From Prochlorococcus sp. AG-347-E23 (GTDB lineage: Bacteria; Cyanobacteriota; Cyanobacteriia; PCC-6307; Cyanobiaceae), in assembly GCA_003281685.1 (NCBI GenBank), contig QCBH01000007.1:1-64000 (forward strand): DNA of 64,000 nt, written 5' to 3'. Both the position numbers and the translations under genes were made by a program. Of this stretch, positions 1-10,182 are shown piece by piece (the first letter of the stretch is position 1; each line of letters starts with the position of its first letter). The notes under the pieces are model-generated. The model was not told the DNA's origin, searched no databases, and was given only the letters and a program-made list of their open reading frames with translations.

Positions 1-584
1 AAGATTTATGGGACTACAGTCAAAGATGGGGATTAATAAATTTAGAAAGAGAAGACAGACAGTTTTTAAAAAAAGCAGAAAAGTTACTCCCAAAGATTCA
101 AAATAAAAAGATATCCGTTAAAAAAACTATTGAAGAAAAATCATATTATTTATGGTTAAATTTTTACTTAGATGAAATTAGTATTTTTAGTAATTCTAAT
201 CTCCCAAAAAATAAACATGGTGTTTGGACACTCTTAATTGAAGAGGAAATAAAACTTCTTAAGGAATTACAACCAGTTATGGGTCTTCCAGATACTTTAA
301 AAGCCAAGAATCTATTCGAAAATAGAAAACAGCTCATAAATAAAGCGTTTAGCGAATTTGATGCCAAAAGCAATGATAAGGTTTTTAACTTTGATGAAGT
401 TTTAAACAACTCTGAAAAAGATGTTGGTAAGAATTGGAAATCAATTACTGAAAAAGATCCTGAGGCTAATAATACTTTTCCAATAATTGAATCTGCAAAT
501 ATTGATAAACTCAGATCTGCGATAAAAGAGGATTTGAGTACATATATGAAAGATAATTACCCCTCATTAAAAAAGGATTTATAA
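1..584 (+). CDS. C-terminal part of an unrecognised protein (5' end outside window)
   Basis: The frame is open from base 3 to the TAA at 582-584, so this is the last ~193 codons of a gene that begins before the window. The first ATG in this frame (279) is internal. The product is charged and mostly helical, rich in Lys, Glu and Asn, with no membrane segment and no motif I recognise. A T-rich stretch follows the stop, then metY on the same strand 72 bases on, so shared transcription is possible. Function unknown. Confidence 0.75.
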   Translation, partial: DLWDYSQRWGLINLEREDRQFLKKAEKLLPKIQNKKISVKKTIEEKSYYLWLNFYLDEISIFSNSNLPKNKHGVWTLLIEEEIKLLKELQPVMGLPDTLKAKNLFENRKQLINKAFSEFDAKSNDKVFNFDEVLNNSEKDVGKNWKSITEKDPEANNTFPIIESANIDKLRSAIKEDLSTYMKDNYPSLKKDL

Positions 585-629
585 ATATTTATCTTTTTTT
601 TGTTTTTTTTTGGGACTTTTCTAAGTTAA

Positions 630-1985
<1,356 letters not shown>

Positions 1986-1998
1986 GAAAGGAGATTTA

Positions 1999-2889
1999 TT
2001 GGCTTTAATAATTCCTAGTAACTATCACAAGATTAGTGATGTTGAGAAAAATCATATATCTTGGATCGAACCAGAATTGGCAAAAAGACAGGATATACGT
2101 CCTCTTAGGATTGGTATTTTAAATATCATGCCTCTTGGCAAGCAGTATGAATTTAATTTACTACATCCACTTGGTTTATCTCCTCTTCAAATTGAGCCAG
2201 TTTGGATAAAACTTGAAACTCACTCTTATAAAACATGGGATCTTAATCATCTAAATAATCTATACATAACTTGGGATGAAGCAAATAATCCAGAACCGTT
2301 AGATGGAATCATTATTACTGGAGCACCTATTGAGCACCTAGCCTTTGAGGAGGTTAAGTATTGGGATGAATTTGTGAAAATTGTAAATGAAGCCAGAAAT
2401 TCTTGTGCGAGTACTCTTGGATTATGTTGGGCGGGTTTTGCGCTGGCTTATTTGGCAGGGGTTGATAAGCAAGTTTTTGATAGGAAATTATTTGGGGTAT
2501 TCCCTTTAAAAAGTCTTGTTCCTGGACACCCTTTGATGGGTACACAAGATGATGAATTTATATGTCCTCAAAGTAGATTTGCGGGATTACCAGATTTGGA
2601 AATGGAGAAGGCCCAAAAAGAAGGGAAATTGAACTTGTTGGCTTATGGGGAAAACGTCGGTTATACAATATTTGAATCTAATGATCAAAAACAACTTATG
2701 CATTTAGGTCATCCTGAATATACGGTGCATAGAATTATTAGTGAAATTGAAAGAGACAAAGAAAAGGGAGATGTTCCTCCTGCTAAAAATTTTGATCCAA
2801 AAAGTTCAAAAACCGCTTGGCGATCTCATAGGAATTTGCTTTTTCAGCAATGGCTTTGGTTTTGTTATCAACAAGTTAGTCTTAATTAA
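1999..2889 (+). CDS. metA: Homoserine O-acyltransferase (MetA/HTS family)
   Basis: It activates homoserine with an acyl group, the first committed step to methionine. The family hallmarks are visible: the LRIGILNIMP N-terminal motif, a nucleophile-type elbow TLGLCWAGF with the cysteine near residue 143, and the GHPEYTVHR motif with catalytic His and Glu near the C-terminus. The 296 residues fit the family. The start is TTG at 1999, preceded by AAAGGAGA. Proteins in this family use either succinyl- or acetyl-CoA; the adjacent O-acetylhomoserine sulfhydrylase makes acetyl transfer more likely, but that is inference. Confidence 0.92.
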   Translation: MALIIPSNYHKISDVEKNHISWIEPELAKRQDIRPLRIGILNIMPLGKQYEFNLLHPLGLSPLQIEPVWIKLETHSYKTWDLNHLNNLYITWDEANNPEPLDGIIITGAPIEHLAFEEVKYWDEFVKIVNEARNSCASTLGLCWAGFALAYLAGVDKQVFDRKLFGVFPLKSLVPGHPLMGTQDDEFICPQSRFAGLPDLEMEKAQKEGKLNLLAYGENVGYTIFESNDQKQLMHLGHPEYTVHRIISEIERDKEKGDVPPAKNFDPKSSKTAWRSHRNLLFQQWLWFCYQQVSLN

Positions 2890-2894
2890 CTTTT

Positions 2895-4460
2895 TTAATG
2901 AGCGCTTTCCATACCACCTAGTCTTTCAAATAAGTTAAGACTTTCTTTATTTAATCCTACAATTTCAACTTTAGAACCACCATTCTGGAACTTTCTAATA
3001 ATTTGCTCAAGAGCAACAACGCCACTTTGATCCCAAATATGAGCTAAAGACATATCAATTACAATATTTTCAGGATGTTCATGAATATCAAATCCTTGAA
3101 AAAAATAAATTTTACTTACAAAAAATAATTGTCCTTTTACTTTGTAGGTAGTCAAATTATTTTCTTTAGCTCTTGAGACAGTTATAACTTTCGCGACTTT
3201 TCTGCTGAAAAGAATTGCAGCTAATGCAACTCCTGCAATAACTCCAAGTGCAAGATTATGAGGTTTCGTCAGCATTGTAACTGCAAAAGTCATAAGCATT
3301 ACTGCAGTATCACTTTTAGGTATCTTTCTGATATTTTTTAATCCATTTATATCTGCTGTACTTATTGCGATCGTTATCATGATTGCTACTAAAGCAGCCA
3401 TTGGTATTGCTCCAATCCAAGACTTTAAGAGGATGATCATAATTAGGAGTGATATACCTGAGGAGAGGGTTGATAATCTAGATTTGCCACCATTCTCAGT
3501 ATTCATTACGGATTGCCCAACTAAGGCACATCCAGCCATCCCACCAAATAAAGATGCCACAATATTTGCGATTCCCTGTCCTCTTGCTTCTTTATTTTTA
3601 TTAGAACTTGTATCAGTAACATCGTCTAAAATATCTTGAGTTAAAAAGGTTTCCATTAAACCCACGAGAGATATTGCAAGTGAGGTCGGTAAAATTATCC
3701 CTAATGTTTCAAGACTAAAAGGTATTTTCCCATTTTCTATTGATCCAAAAGGAATAGAAATACTTGGTAATCCATCAGGTAATTTACCCAAATCGCTAAC
3801 TGTTGGGACATCTAGATTAAAGAATATGCTTATAAGAGTTATTATTACTATTGCGATAAGTTGAGATGGGATTACTTTTGTGATTTTTGGAAGCCCATAG
3901 ATAATTACTAATCCTAGGATTACAAGGATCCAAACTACTGGAATCTGGGAGTTAACTGGGTATTGACTTAAAGTTTGTTCAACTAATTCTTTTGATTCTT
4001 TAATGCCAATTCCTAATTGAGGTAGTTGTGCTTGAAATATTAAAAGTGCCAGTGCATTTACAAATCCACTTAATACTCCTGTTGGCACGAACCGCATTTG
4101 GTAGGCAAGTCTTAAATAGCCCCAAAGAATTTGGAAAATTCCAGTTAATATTCCAGCTGCAATAAGATATGGGACTCCTAATCCAGGGGCTTGTGACTCT
4201 CCATAGGCAACAAGTCCAGTCATTAAAAGAGCTGTTGAGCCAGTGGCAGAAGTGATCATACCCCTTCTTCCTCCAACAATAGCAATTGTTATAGATAAGC
4301 AAAATGCACCAAAAAGGCCAACTTTAGGATCTACACCAGCTATACCTGAAAAAGCAATTGCTTCTGGGATCATTGCAAATGCAACAACTAAGCCAGAGAG
4401 AATATTTGACTTTGGATCATCTAACCAATTTTTAGATAAATATCTTGAGAAATTTGACAT
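2895..4460 (-). CDS. SulP-family anion permease with C-terminal STAS domain
   Basis: This is an inner-membrane transporter of the SLC26/SulP family, 521 residues. The first ~400 residues hold the many hydrophobic segments of the transporter core, opening with the conserved DDPKSNILSGLVVAFAMIPE-type first helix. From about residue 425 there is a soluble STAS domain ending near the stop. The substrate cannot be read from sequence: the family includes sulfate permeases and the cyanobacterial Na+/bicarbonate transporter BicA. The neighbouring sulfur genes suggest sulfate, while picocyanobacterial physiology makes bicarbonate equally plausible. It converges on metA with a 5-base gap. Confidence 0.85.
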   Translation of the reverse strand: MSNFSRYLSKNWLDDPKSNILSGLVVAFAMIPEAIAFSGIAGVDPKVGLFGAFCLSITIAIVGGRRGMITSATGSTALLMTGLVAYGESQAPGLGVPYLIAAGILTGIFQILWGYLRLAYQMRFVPTGVLSGFVNALALLIFQAQLPQLGIGIKESKELVEQTLSQYPVNSQIPVVWILVILGLVIIYGLPKITKVIPSQLIAIVIITLISIFFNLDVPTVSDLGKLPDGLPSISIPFGSIENGKIPFSLETLGIILPTSLAISLVGLMETFLTQDILDDVTDTSSNKNKEARGQGIANIVASLFGGMAGCALVGQSVMNTENGGKSRLSTLSSGISLLIMIILLKSWIGAIPMAALVAIMITIAISTADINGLKNIRKIPKSDTAVMLMTFAVTMLTKPHNLALGVIAGVALAAILFSRKVAKVITVSRAKENNLTTYKVKGQLFFVSKIYFFQGFDIHEHPENIVIDMSLAHIWDQSGVVALEQIIRKFQNGGSKVEIVGLNKESLNLFERLGGMESAH

Positions 4461-4490
4461 TTTGATTCTCTTTATAATTATGAAGTTACC

Positions 4491-5771
4491 TCATAAAGGA
4501 GGCAAAATACCTTGTGGGTCAAAAATATTCTTTAAAGTTTTTAATTCATCCATTCTATTCCCAAAGGCTAATGTAATTTCTTCCTCATGAGAATCCAAAT
4601 GATTATGCAATTGGGCTAAGTGAACATTTGGATAAAATATTTTTAGCTTTCTCCAGGATTTATAAAACCATTCCAAAGCTACTTCTTTTTCTTGAAGATC
4701 ATTTTTTTTCCATGATGCATATATCCATGGTTTCCAGGTACTTTTTCTATGAACAAAAAAGCTTGAGCCATGATTTATCTTTTTAGTTTTGCAACCTAAT
4801 TGTTGAGAGGCAACATAACAGGAATTATTAGGTTTATTATCCATTATTTCATCCAAACATTTTATGAAAATTGGGATATCATTTTTTAAATCTTCTCCAA
4901 GAAGACTAATTACCTCAGAATGGTTATTTGCATTTAACTCATACAAATTCAATTCCTTTGGGAAGAAATTTATTTTGTTAAAGCTCCCATAAAATTTTTT
5001 TTCTAGAGTAGGAAATTTGTCTAGAAGCATTAGGCATTCTTCTATTGTTTTATCCTCTAAATTATTTTTGAGTTCAGCAAAAATATATATGTAAATTTTT
5101 TGAGAATAAATCCATTGAAGACTAATATTTTCTGGAAATTCCTCTGATAGTTTTATTATTTCTGAAAGTTCATTTAGATTTACAAATCCTTCTATAACCT
5201 TAATTGGATTAGATTGGATAGTTTTAAGTTCCATTTCGGTAATGATTGAGAAGAAGGGTGCTGCGCCTTTAATTGCTTCCCAAATCAATTGATCTTCTGG
5301 ATTTATTTGATTTTTTTTTAAAGAGATAAATCTGCCATTACCCAAGAACCCTTTAACTGATTCAATATTATCAATGGCTAGTCCGTAGGCTCTACTGAGC
5401 GGGCTTACTCCACCAGTAAGTATATAACCTGCCCCAGGAAGTTTAGACAGTCCAATTGGGAAACTTCGATTATGTTTTTGTAAATGATTTACTAGATCCC
5501 CCATTATTACTCCACCTCCAATTGTTACTAAATTGCTTTTTCTATCAAGGTGAATTTTGCTGTGATTTTTTCTTAGATCAAGAGTTGTAAAACCATTTTT
5601 TGCACAGCTAGAGGTTGTACCTCCACTACAAACGCAAAGGTGCTCGAATTTTTCCTTAGAATAATTTTCCTTATTAAATAAGGAATCATCTACGTTATAA
5701 ATTAATTCCTTTAACTGTGCGTCCTTTGAGTTAATATTTGGAATTTCAAGCAAACTATTATTTTTTTTCAC
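4491..5771 (-). CDS. FAD-linked oxidoreductase (PCMH-type FAD-binding domain)
   Basis: This is a 426-residue flavoprotein of the FAD-linked oxidase family (glycolate oxidase subunit/D-lactate dehydrogenase type). Residues ~40-150 carry the FAD-binding fold: CSGGTTSS, then VTIGGGVIMGDL, then LPGAGYILTGGVSPLSRAYG. The C-terminal half ends in a BBE-like segment (ASWKKNDLQ, NRMDELKTLKNIFDPQG). The closing FDPxG motif is typical where these enzymes position the flavin. The substrate is unknown. It starts with ATG and is divergent from the CbiX gene; only about 47 bases separate the two if the CbiX start chosen here is right. Confidence 0.82.
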   Translation of the reverse strand: MKKNNSLLEIPNINSKDAQLKELIYNVDDSLFNKENYSKEKFEHLCVCSGGTTSSCAKNGFTTLDLRKNHSKIHLDRKSNLVTIGGGVIMGDLVNHLQKHNRSFPIGLSKLPGAGYILTGGVSPLSRAYGLAIDNIESVKGFLGNGRFISLKKNQINPEDQLIWEAIKGAAPFFSIITEMELKTIQSNPIKVIEGFVNLNELSEIIKLSEEFPENISLQWIYSQKIYIYIFAELKNNLEDKTIEECLMLLDKFPTLEKKFYGSFNKINFFPKELNLYELNANNHSEVISLLGEDLKNDIPIFIKCLDEIMDNKPNNSCYVASQQLGCKTKKINHGSSFFVHRKSTWKPWIYASWKKNDLQEKEVALEWFYKSWRKLKIFYPNVHLAQLHNHLDSHEEEITLAFGNRMDELKTLKNIFDPQGILPPL

Positions 5772-5818
5772 TACATAATATTGTTCTTTACTATTATGGT
5801 ATAAGTAATAATTTAATA

Positions 5819-6967
5819 TTGGATAATTTAGATTCGAAGTTAAATAATCAAGTTGCGATTCTTATCTGTGGACACGGGAGTAGAAATAAATTAGCCATTA
5901 CTGAATTTCAAGAATTAACCAATCTCATCCAAAAAAGATATCCAAATTTTTTAGTTGAATTTGGTTTCTTGGAATTTGCTAAACCTTCAATTGTTGATAC
6001 GCTAGACAAGTTAAAAGATAATTCTATAAAAAAAGTAATTGCAATACCCGCAATGCTTTTCGCTGCTGGCCATGTTAAAAATGATATACCGAGCTTGCTT
6101 AAGAATTATTCAAGTAAAACTGGTATTGAAATAATCTATGGAAAAGAATTAGGTATTAATAATTTAATGATTAGTGCAGCTTGTGAAAGAGTAAAAGATG
6201 TATTTAAACAAAATAAAACTCTCAAGCCTGAAGAATCATTATTAGTAGTTGTTGGTAGAGGCTCTTCTGACCCAGATGCGAATTCCAATGTTTCAAAAAT
6301 TACGAGAATGATCGTAGAGGGTATCGGTTTAGGGTGGGGGGAAACAGTTTTTTCTGGAGTAACTTTCCCTCTTGTTGAACCTGGCTTGAAAAATGTCGTG
6401 AGACTTGGTTATAAAAATATAATTATTTTCCCTTATTTCCTTTTCTCAGGTGTTCTTGTTACAAGAATAAAAAGGCAAAGTGATTTAGTTGCGATTAATA
6501 ATCCAAATATTTCATTTATACATGCAAAATATCTTGCATCACAGTCTTATGTAGTCGACACTTTTGTAGAAAGGATTGAAGAGATTCTTAATGATGAGGG
6601 TAATAATTTTATGAATTGTTCAACTTGTAAATATAGATCAAATTTATTTGGCTTTGAAAAAGAAGTTGGAATGGTACAAGAAAGTCATCATGACCACGTA
6701 GAAGGCTTGGGTATCAGCTGTGATTTATGTGATCCTGAATGTAATGGTGCTTGTGAAATACAAAATCAAATGCTAACTCATAACCAAGGAAAATCAAACC
6801 TAGGAAGAGGTCATCACTTAGAACATGAACATGTGGAGGCTCATCAACATGAACATAATCACCATCACCATAGTATTTATCCAAATTCAAACCACCCCTT
6901 GGGACCTGTCACGCTTCGCTTGCCTAATGAAGACCAAATCTTAAGAAAATCCGTTGAAAATAACTGA
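5819..6967 (+). CDS. cbiX: CbiX-type sirohydrochlorin chelatase with MxCxxC and His-rich tail
   Basis: It inserts a metal (cobalt for B12, or iron for siroheme) into sirohydrochlorin. Two tandem CbiX domains follow each other: the first opens with ICGHGSRNK, the second with VVGRGSSDPDANS. The tail, from about residue 260, carries MNCSTC, which matches the MxCxxC Fe-S motif known from long CbiX proteins, then CDLCDPEC and a histidine-rich run likely to hold metal. I chose the TTG at 5819, which starts right before the conserved domain; an upstream ATG at 5738 would overlap the divergent neighbour and its promoter. B12 supply fits the B12-dependent NrdJ downstream in this window; siroheme synthesis is an alternative. 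Confidence 0.85.
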   Translation: MDNLDSKLNNQVAILICGHGSRNKLAITEFQELTNLIQKRYPNFLVEFGFLEFAKPSIVDTLDKLKDNSIKKVIAIPAMLFAAGHVKNDIPSLLKNYSSKTGIEIIYGKELGINNLMISAACERVKDVFKQNKTLKPEESLLVVVGRGSSDPDANSNVSKITRMIVEGIGLGWGETVFSGVTFPLVEPGLKNVVRLGYKNIIIFPYFLFSGVLVTRIKRQSDLVAINNPNISFIHAKYLASQSYVVDTFVERIEEILNDEGNNFMNCSTCKYRSNLFGFEKEVGMVQESHHDHVEGLGISCDLCDPECNGACEIQNQMLTHNQGKSNLGRGHHLEHEHVEAHQHEHNHHHHSIYPNSNHPLGPVTLRLPNEDQILRKSVENN

Positions 6968-7056
6968 ATCATCTGTCTCTTTCTCGACTAAGTCTTAATA
7001 GACTCAGTGTATATAAGTATTCCTAATATAAAATCTTAAAAGTATTTTGAGCTAGA

Positions 7057-7098
7057 TTTTCCACAATTTACAGGTTGTTTTCCACGTCCAAATCCACA
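7057..7098 (+). other. Cluster of three DnaA-box-like sites in a 350-base intergenic region
   Basis: Within 42 bases there are TTTTCCACA (7057-7065), TTTTCCACG (7078-7086) and AAATCCACA (7090-7098), all in one orientation. TTTTCCACA is a close variant of the bacterial DnaA box TTATCCACA. The rest of the 6968-7320 spacer is AT-rich, with a short AGTCT/AGACT hairpin near 7000 that may help end cbiX transcription. DnaA binding is inference. Confidence 0.4.
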
Positions 7099-7320
7099 TT
7101 GGATTAGAAATCCCAGCAGTTTTTATAAAAAACAGGACTTCAACATTATTGTTGACTTTTCTTTAAGATCTAATCAATTTCCTTATTTAAAAAGTAAATT
7201 TTTTAAAAACCAACTTATAACTTGAGTCTCATTTGATAATTTGAAAAGTTTACATGCAGATTTTTTTTGATTTTTTTAGGAAAAAATATCATTATGTGTA
7301 GGCAGAAAATTATAAATTTT

Positions 7321-7578
7321 ATGGATCAAATCAGCCATTCAAATTTAACTGATGAGAAACTGGTAGAGTGCTCTTCAAATAAAGTCTCTTTAGAAACAGA
7401 GCTTTCAGAAACTCTCTACAACACTATGAAAGATTTCGTATTAAGTAACCCTACTTGGGATCAATACAAGCTTATAAATTCAGCATTAGCTACTTTTCTT
7501 ATGCAAAACGGATGTACTGATAATTCTGTTTCAGAAATTTATTTAAATCAACTATTTACTCCCTCTAAATCTTTTTAA
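7321..7578 (+). CDS. DUF2811 family protein
   Basis: This is an 85-residue soluble protein. The core, VSLETELSETLYNTM followed by a conserved WDQYKLINSALATFLMQNG, matches my memory of DUF2811, a family found in marine picocyanobacteria and other cyanobacteria; its function is unknown. The frame is open further upstream to an ATG at 7294 and a TTG at 7267, but the conserved core begins well after 7321. Its last 14 bases overlap the end of the convergent GMC oxidoreductase gene. Confidence 0.7.
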   Translation: MDQISHSNLTDEKLVECSSNKVSLETELSETLYNTMKDFVLSNPTWDQYKLINSALATFLMQNGCTDNSVSEIYLNQLFTPSKSF

Positions 7579-9205
7579 TATTTAGGCAAGCTCTCCTACA
7601 CAAGGCCATCATCGTAAGTGTGGGGCTTTGCCAAGATGAAGTTGGCCAGCACGCTCCATCAAGTACAAGTACATTTTTGCATCTCCATATTCTATTTAAT
7701 TTATCAACTACGCTATTTTCTTCATTAGTTCCCATTGGTGCCCCTCCTACTTCATGTATGTAATATCCTGGAGGAGGGGGATTATCTGAGAGTGCGATCA
7801 AATTTTTTGTTAATAAACTCCCCAATGGAATATTCATTAGTTCATCAATATTTTTCATTTCTCCATTTGCTGCTTTTATTGATTTTTGTATTGTGTTTTC
7901 CATATGTTTTGCCATATTTAACTCATTCTCGCTCCATTCGAATTCAATGTAGGGAATTGGGATACCCCATTTATCTGTTTTTTTTGAGAGAGAAACTGAG
8001 TTTTTCTCTCTAGGAAGGACCTCGCCATGAGCGATAAGAAAGCCAATAGATTTGTTTTTGTCTTTTTGCAAAAATTTAGGTATTCCTAATCTATCAATTG
8101 CCCCCCAGATTCCGTAACCTCTATGGAAATTCATGTCGTCAATTTCTGGCAAATTTGAACCAAATGGTATAAAGAAGCTTCCTGCTCCAGAAAGATCGGG
8201 AGGATTATCTACTGGTTTATCGGAGTTTTTTGTTTTTGGGACTGAAAAAAATCTACAGATAGATATGTGATCCATGAGGTATTTACCTAATTTCCCAGAA
8301 TTATCTTTAAACCCTGAGGAATTTGATTTGTATTCTGAGTTAAGGAGTATTCTCAGCGTTGAAATTGTTGATGCGCAGAGAAGAATTAAATCACAATTCA
8401 ATACTTCTTTTTGTCCATTCTCTAGGTTTACCACCGTTAGTTTTGAGGCGAGCTCTGTTACCTTGTTAATCTCAAAAGACTCCACTAGGTAATTAGAGAT
8501 TATTTGTACATTTCCAGTATCTAAAGCTTTTTTTAAAGAGCTTCCTAAGCTAGAGGACTTGGGCCATTTTTTTTCTTTTACTGATGAATTACGGTCAAAT
8601 CCTCTTGATTGGATAAATGGATAGTTTAATTTTGATTTTACTTTGCTGCCAAAAATATTTTCGTTTTCTGTAAGAGGTATTTTACCAATATATTTACCGT
8701 TTGGGACTTCTTTAATGTCATCTTTTCGTCCATAGATGCCGCAGAAATTTTCAATGAAATCATAGTGAGGGGATAGTTCATCGTATGAAATAGGCCAGTT
8801 TGGTCCGAATCCGTCTTTCTTAGCCGGATGAAAGTCTTCTGAGGAAAGTCTTAATGTTATGCCTCCCCAAGTTAATGATCTCCCCCCATATTGTTTACCT
8901 TGGGTCCACAGAAATGGCTTTTTTTTTGGGAAGTCATAAGGATGCTTCAATTCATTTGAATATAAGTCAGGATTATTTTTCCAATAACCAGGATGTTGGC
9001 ATTGATTGGCATGTTTTTTTGTTAAAACTCCTGATAATCTTTTAAATGTACTTTTTGGCTCATGATTACTAGCTTCTTGCCTTTTAACTTGATGCCCTGC
9101 TTCTATTACTAAAACTTTTATCCCCTGCTCTGCCAATGTAAGTGCTGCTATTCCTCCAGTAGCTCCAGAACCAACAACAATTGCTTCATAAGGACTTATA
9201 TCCAA
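7565..9205 (-). CDS. GMC-family (glucose-methanol-choline) flavin oxidoreductase
   Basis: This is a 546-residue FAD enzyme that oxidises an alcohol group on an unknown substrate. Residues ~8-40 form the dinucleotide-binding motif VVGSGATGGIAALTLAEQG. The segment GRSLTWGG is the GMC signature region; the C-terminal part has HEVGGAPMGTNEENSVVD and VLDGACWPTSSWQSPTLTMM, where GMC enzymes carry active-site His/Asn residues. The signature is closest to the cyanobacterial and gluconate-dehydrogenase-like branch. It starts with ATG. No pathway partner sits next to it. Confidence 0.88.
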   Translation of the reverse strand: MDISPYEAIVVGSGATGGIAALTLAEQGIKVLVIEAGHQVKRQEASNHEPKSTFKRLSGVLTKKHANQCQHPGYWKNNPDLYSNELKHPYDFPKKKPFLWTQGKQYGGRSLTWGGITLRLSSEDFHPAKKDGFGPNWPISYDELSPHYDFIENFCGIYGRKDDIKEVPNGKYIGKIPLTENENIFGSKVKSKLNYPFIQSRGFDRNSSVKEKKWPKSSSLGSSLKKALDTGNVQIISNYLVESFEINKVTELASKLTVVNLENGQKEVLNCDLILLCASTISTLRILLNSEYKSNSSGFKDNSGKLGKYLMDHISICRFFSVPKTKNSDKPVDNPPDLSGAGSFFIPFGSNLPEIDDMNFHRGYGIWGAIDRLGIPKFLQKDKNKSIGFLIAHGEVLPREKNSVSLSKKTDKWGIPIPYIEFEWSENELNMAKHMENTIQKSIKAANGEMKNIDELMNIPLGSLLTKNLIALSDNPPPPGYYIHEVGGAPMGTNEENSVVDKLNRIWRCKNVLVLDGACWPTSSWQSPTLTMMALCRRACLNIKKI

Positions 9206-9311
9206 AACCTAGTTCGTGATTTGTTATTTAAATAAATATAGCATTCAGTAAATAATCAATTTTTAGATTTCAGCTTAAGAAGTTAGAATTTATTGAAATA
9301 CTACTCAAAAA

Positions 9312-9785
9312 ATGAGATTCATAATTTTAACTGTTTTAATGATTGTTTTAACTCTCCCTTCTATAAGCTTTGCTGCATTGGATTATGGTAAACAATCCTT
9401 AATAGGAGCTGATTTTTCTGGATCTGATTTAAAAGGGGCAACTTTCTATTTGACTGATTTACAAGATGCAAATTTATCAGATTGTGAGCTCCAAAATGCT
9501 ACTCTTTATGGGGCAAAATTGAAAGATACTAATTTAAGTAACTCCAATTTAAGAGAAGTAACTTTAGACTCGGCTATTTTAAATGGAACAGATTTATCAA
9601 ATACTAACTTAGAGGATTCATTTGCTTATAGTACACAGTTTGAAAATGTAAAAATCCAAGGCGCAGACTTCACAAATGTTTTTTTGCCAAAAGATATTGT
9701 TAGGAAATTTTGTGAAAGTGCCTCTGGTACTAATCCATTCACAAATAGAGATACCAGAAAAACTTTAGAGTGTGATTACATTTAA
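9312..9785 (+). CDS. Exported pentapeptide-repeat protein
   Basis: The 157-residue protein starts with a clear signal peptide (hydrophobic residues ~3-20, AxA-like site near FAALDYG). From about residue 30 to 120 it follows the A(D/N)LxX pentapeptide pattern (GADFSGSDLKGATF, LSNTNLEDS), which folds into a right-handed quadrilateral beta-helix. A C-terminal segment has two cysteines (residues ~135 and 154) that could form a disulfide. In cyanobacteria such proteins sit in the thylakoid lumen or periplasm, mostly with unknown roles. It begins at ATG 9312. Confidence 0.88.
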   Translation: MRFIILTVLMIVLTLPSISFAALDYGKQSLIGADFSGSDLKGATFYLTDLQDANLSDCELQNATLYGAKLKDTNLSNSNLREVTLDSAILNGTDLSNTNLEDSFAYSTQFENVKIQGADFTNVFLPKDIVRKFCESASGTNPFTNRDTRKTLECDYI

Positions 9786-9787
9786 AT

Positions 9788-10180
9788 TTATGCACATAAA
9801 AGTTCTTTTCTAATTTTTCTTTGTTTATAAAGTGATCTCCCAATAGGCCAACCTAAAGTAGATAAATGTCTCATTAATGAACTTGAGTATTTAAAGTAAA
9901 AGTTGTCTGAATATTTGATACCAAGCTCTTTTAGAGTAGTTATTAACAAAAATAGTTCTTTCTTATTGCCTTTTTTCATGTCCAATAAAATAAATGCCTT
10001 ACTTGATAATTTCTTTTCAAGAACTTTATCATTTTCAGCAAAACCAACTTTAAGTGAATTGAATTCATCAGAATAAAGAGTGTAAATTATTCCATCTTTG
10101 AACTTATCAGTAAAACTATCTACATTAAAACTTGATGATATTAATGTTTTGTATCCTTTTATGATTTTTTTGTTATTCAT
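9788..10180 (-). CDS. Small protein with a GIY-YIG/T5orf172-like N-terminal region
   Basis: It has 130 residues. Residues ~28-55 read DGIIYTLYSDEFNSLKVGFA, which resembles the start of GIY-YIG/T5orf172 nuclease domains (Y-x-L, then a KIG/KVG strand). The usual catalytic Arg and Glu cannot be assigned with certainty, so nuclease activity is only a suggestion. The C-terminal 40 residues are basic and end RKIRKELLCA. It lies 2 bases after the ribbon-helix-helix gene on the same strand, so the two are almost certainly co-transcribed. Confidence 0.6.
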   Translation of the reverse strand: MNNKKIIKGYKTLISSSFNVDSFTDKFKDGIIYTLYSDEFNSLKVGFAENDKVLEKKLSSKAFILLDMKKGNKKELFLLITTLKELGIKYSDNFYFKYSSSLMRHLSTLGWPIGRSLYKQRKIRKELLCA

Positions 10181-10182
10181 AA

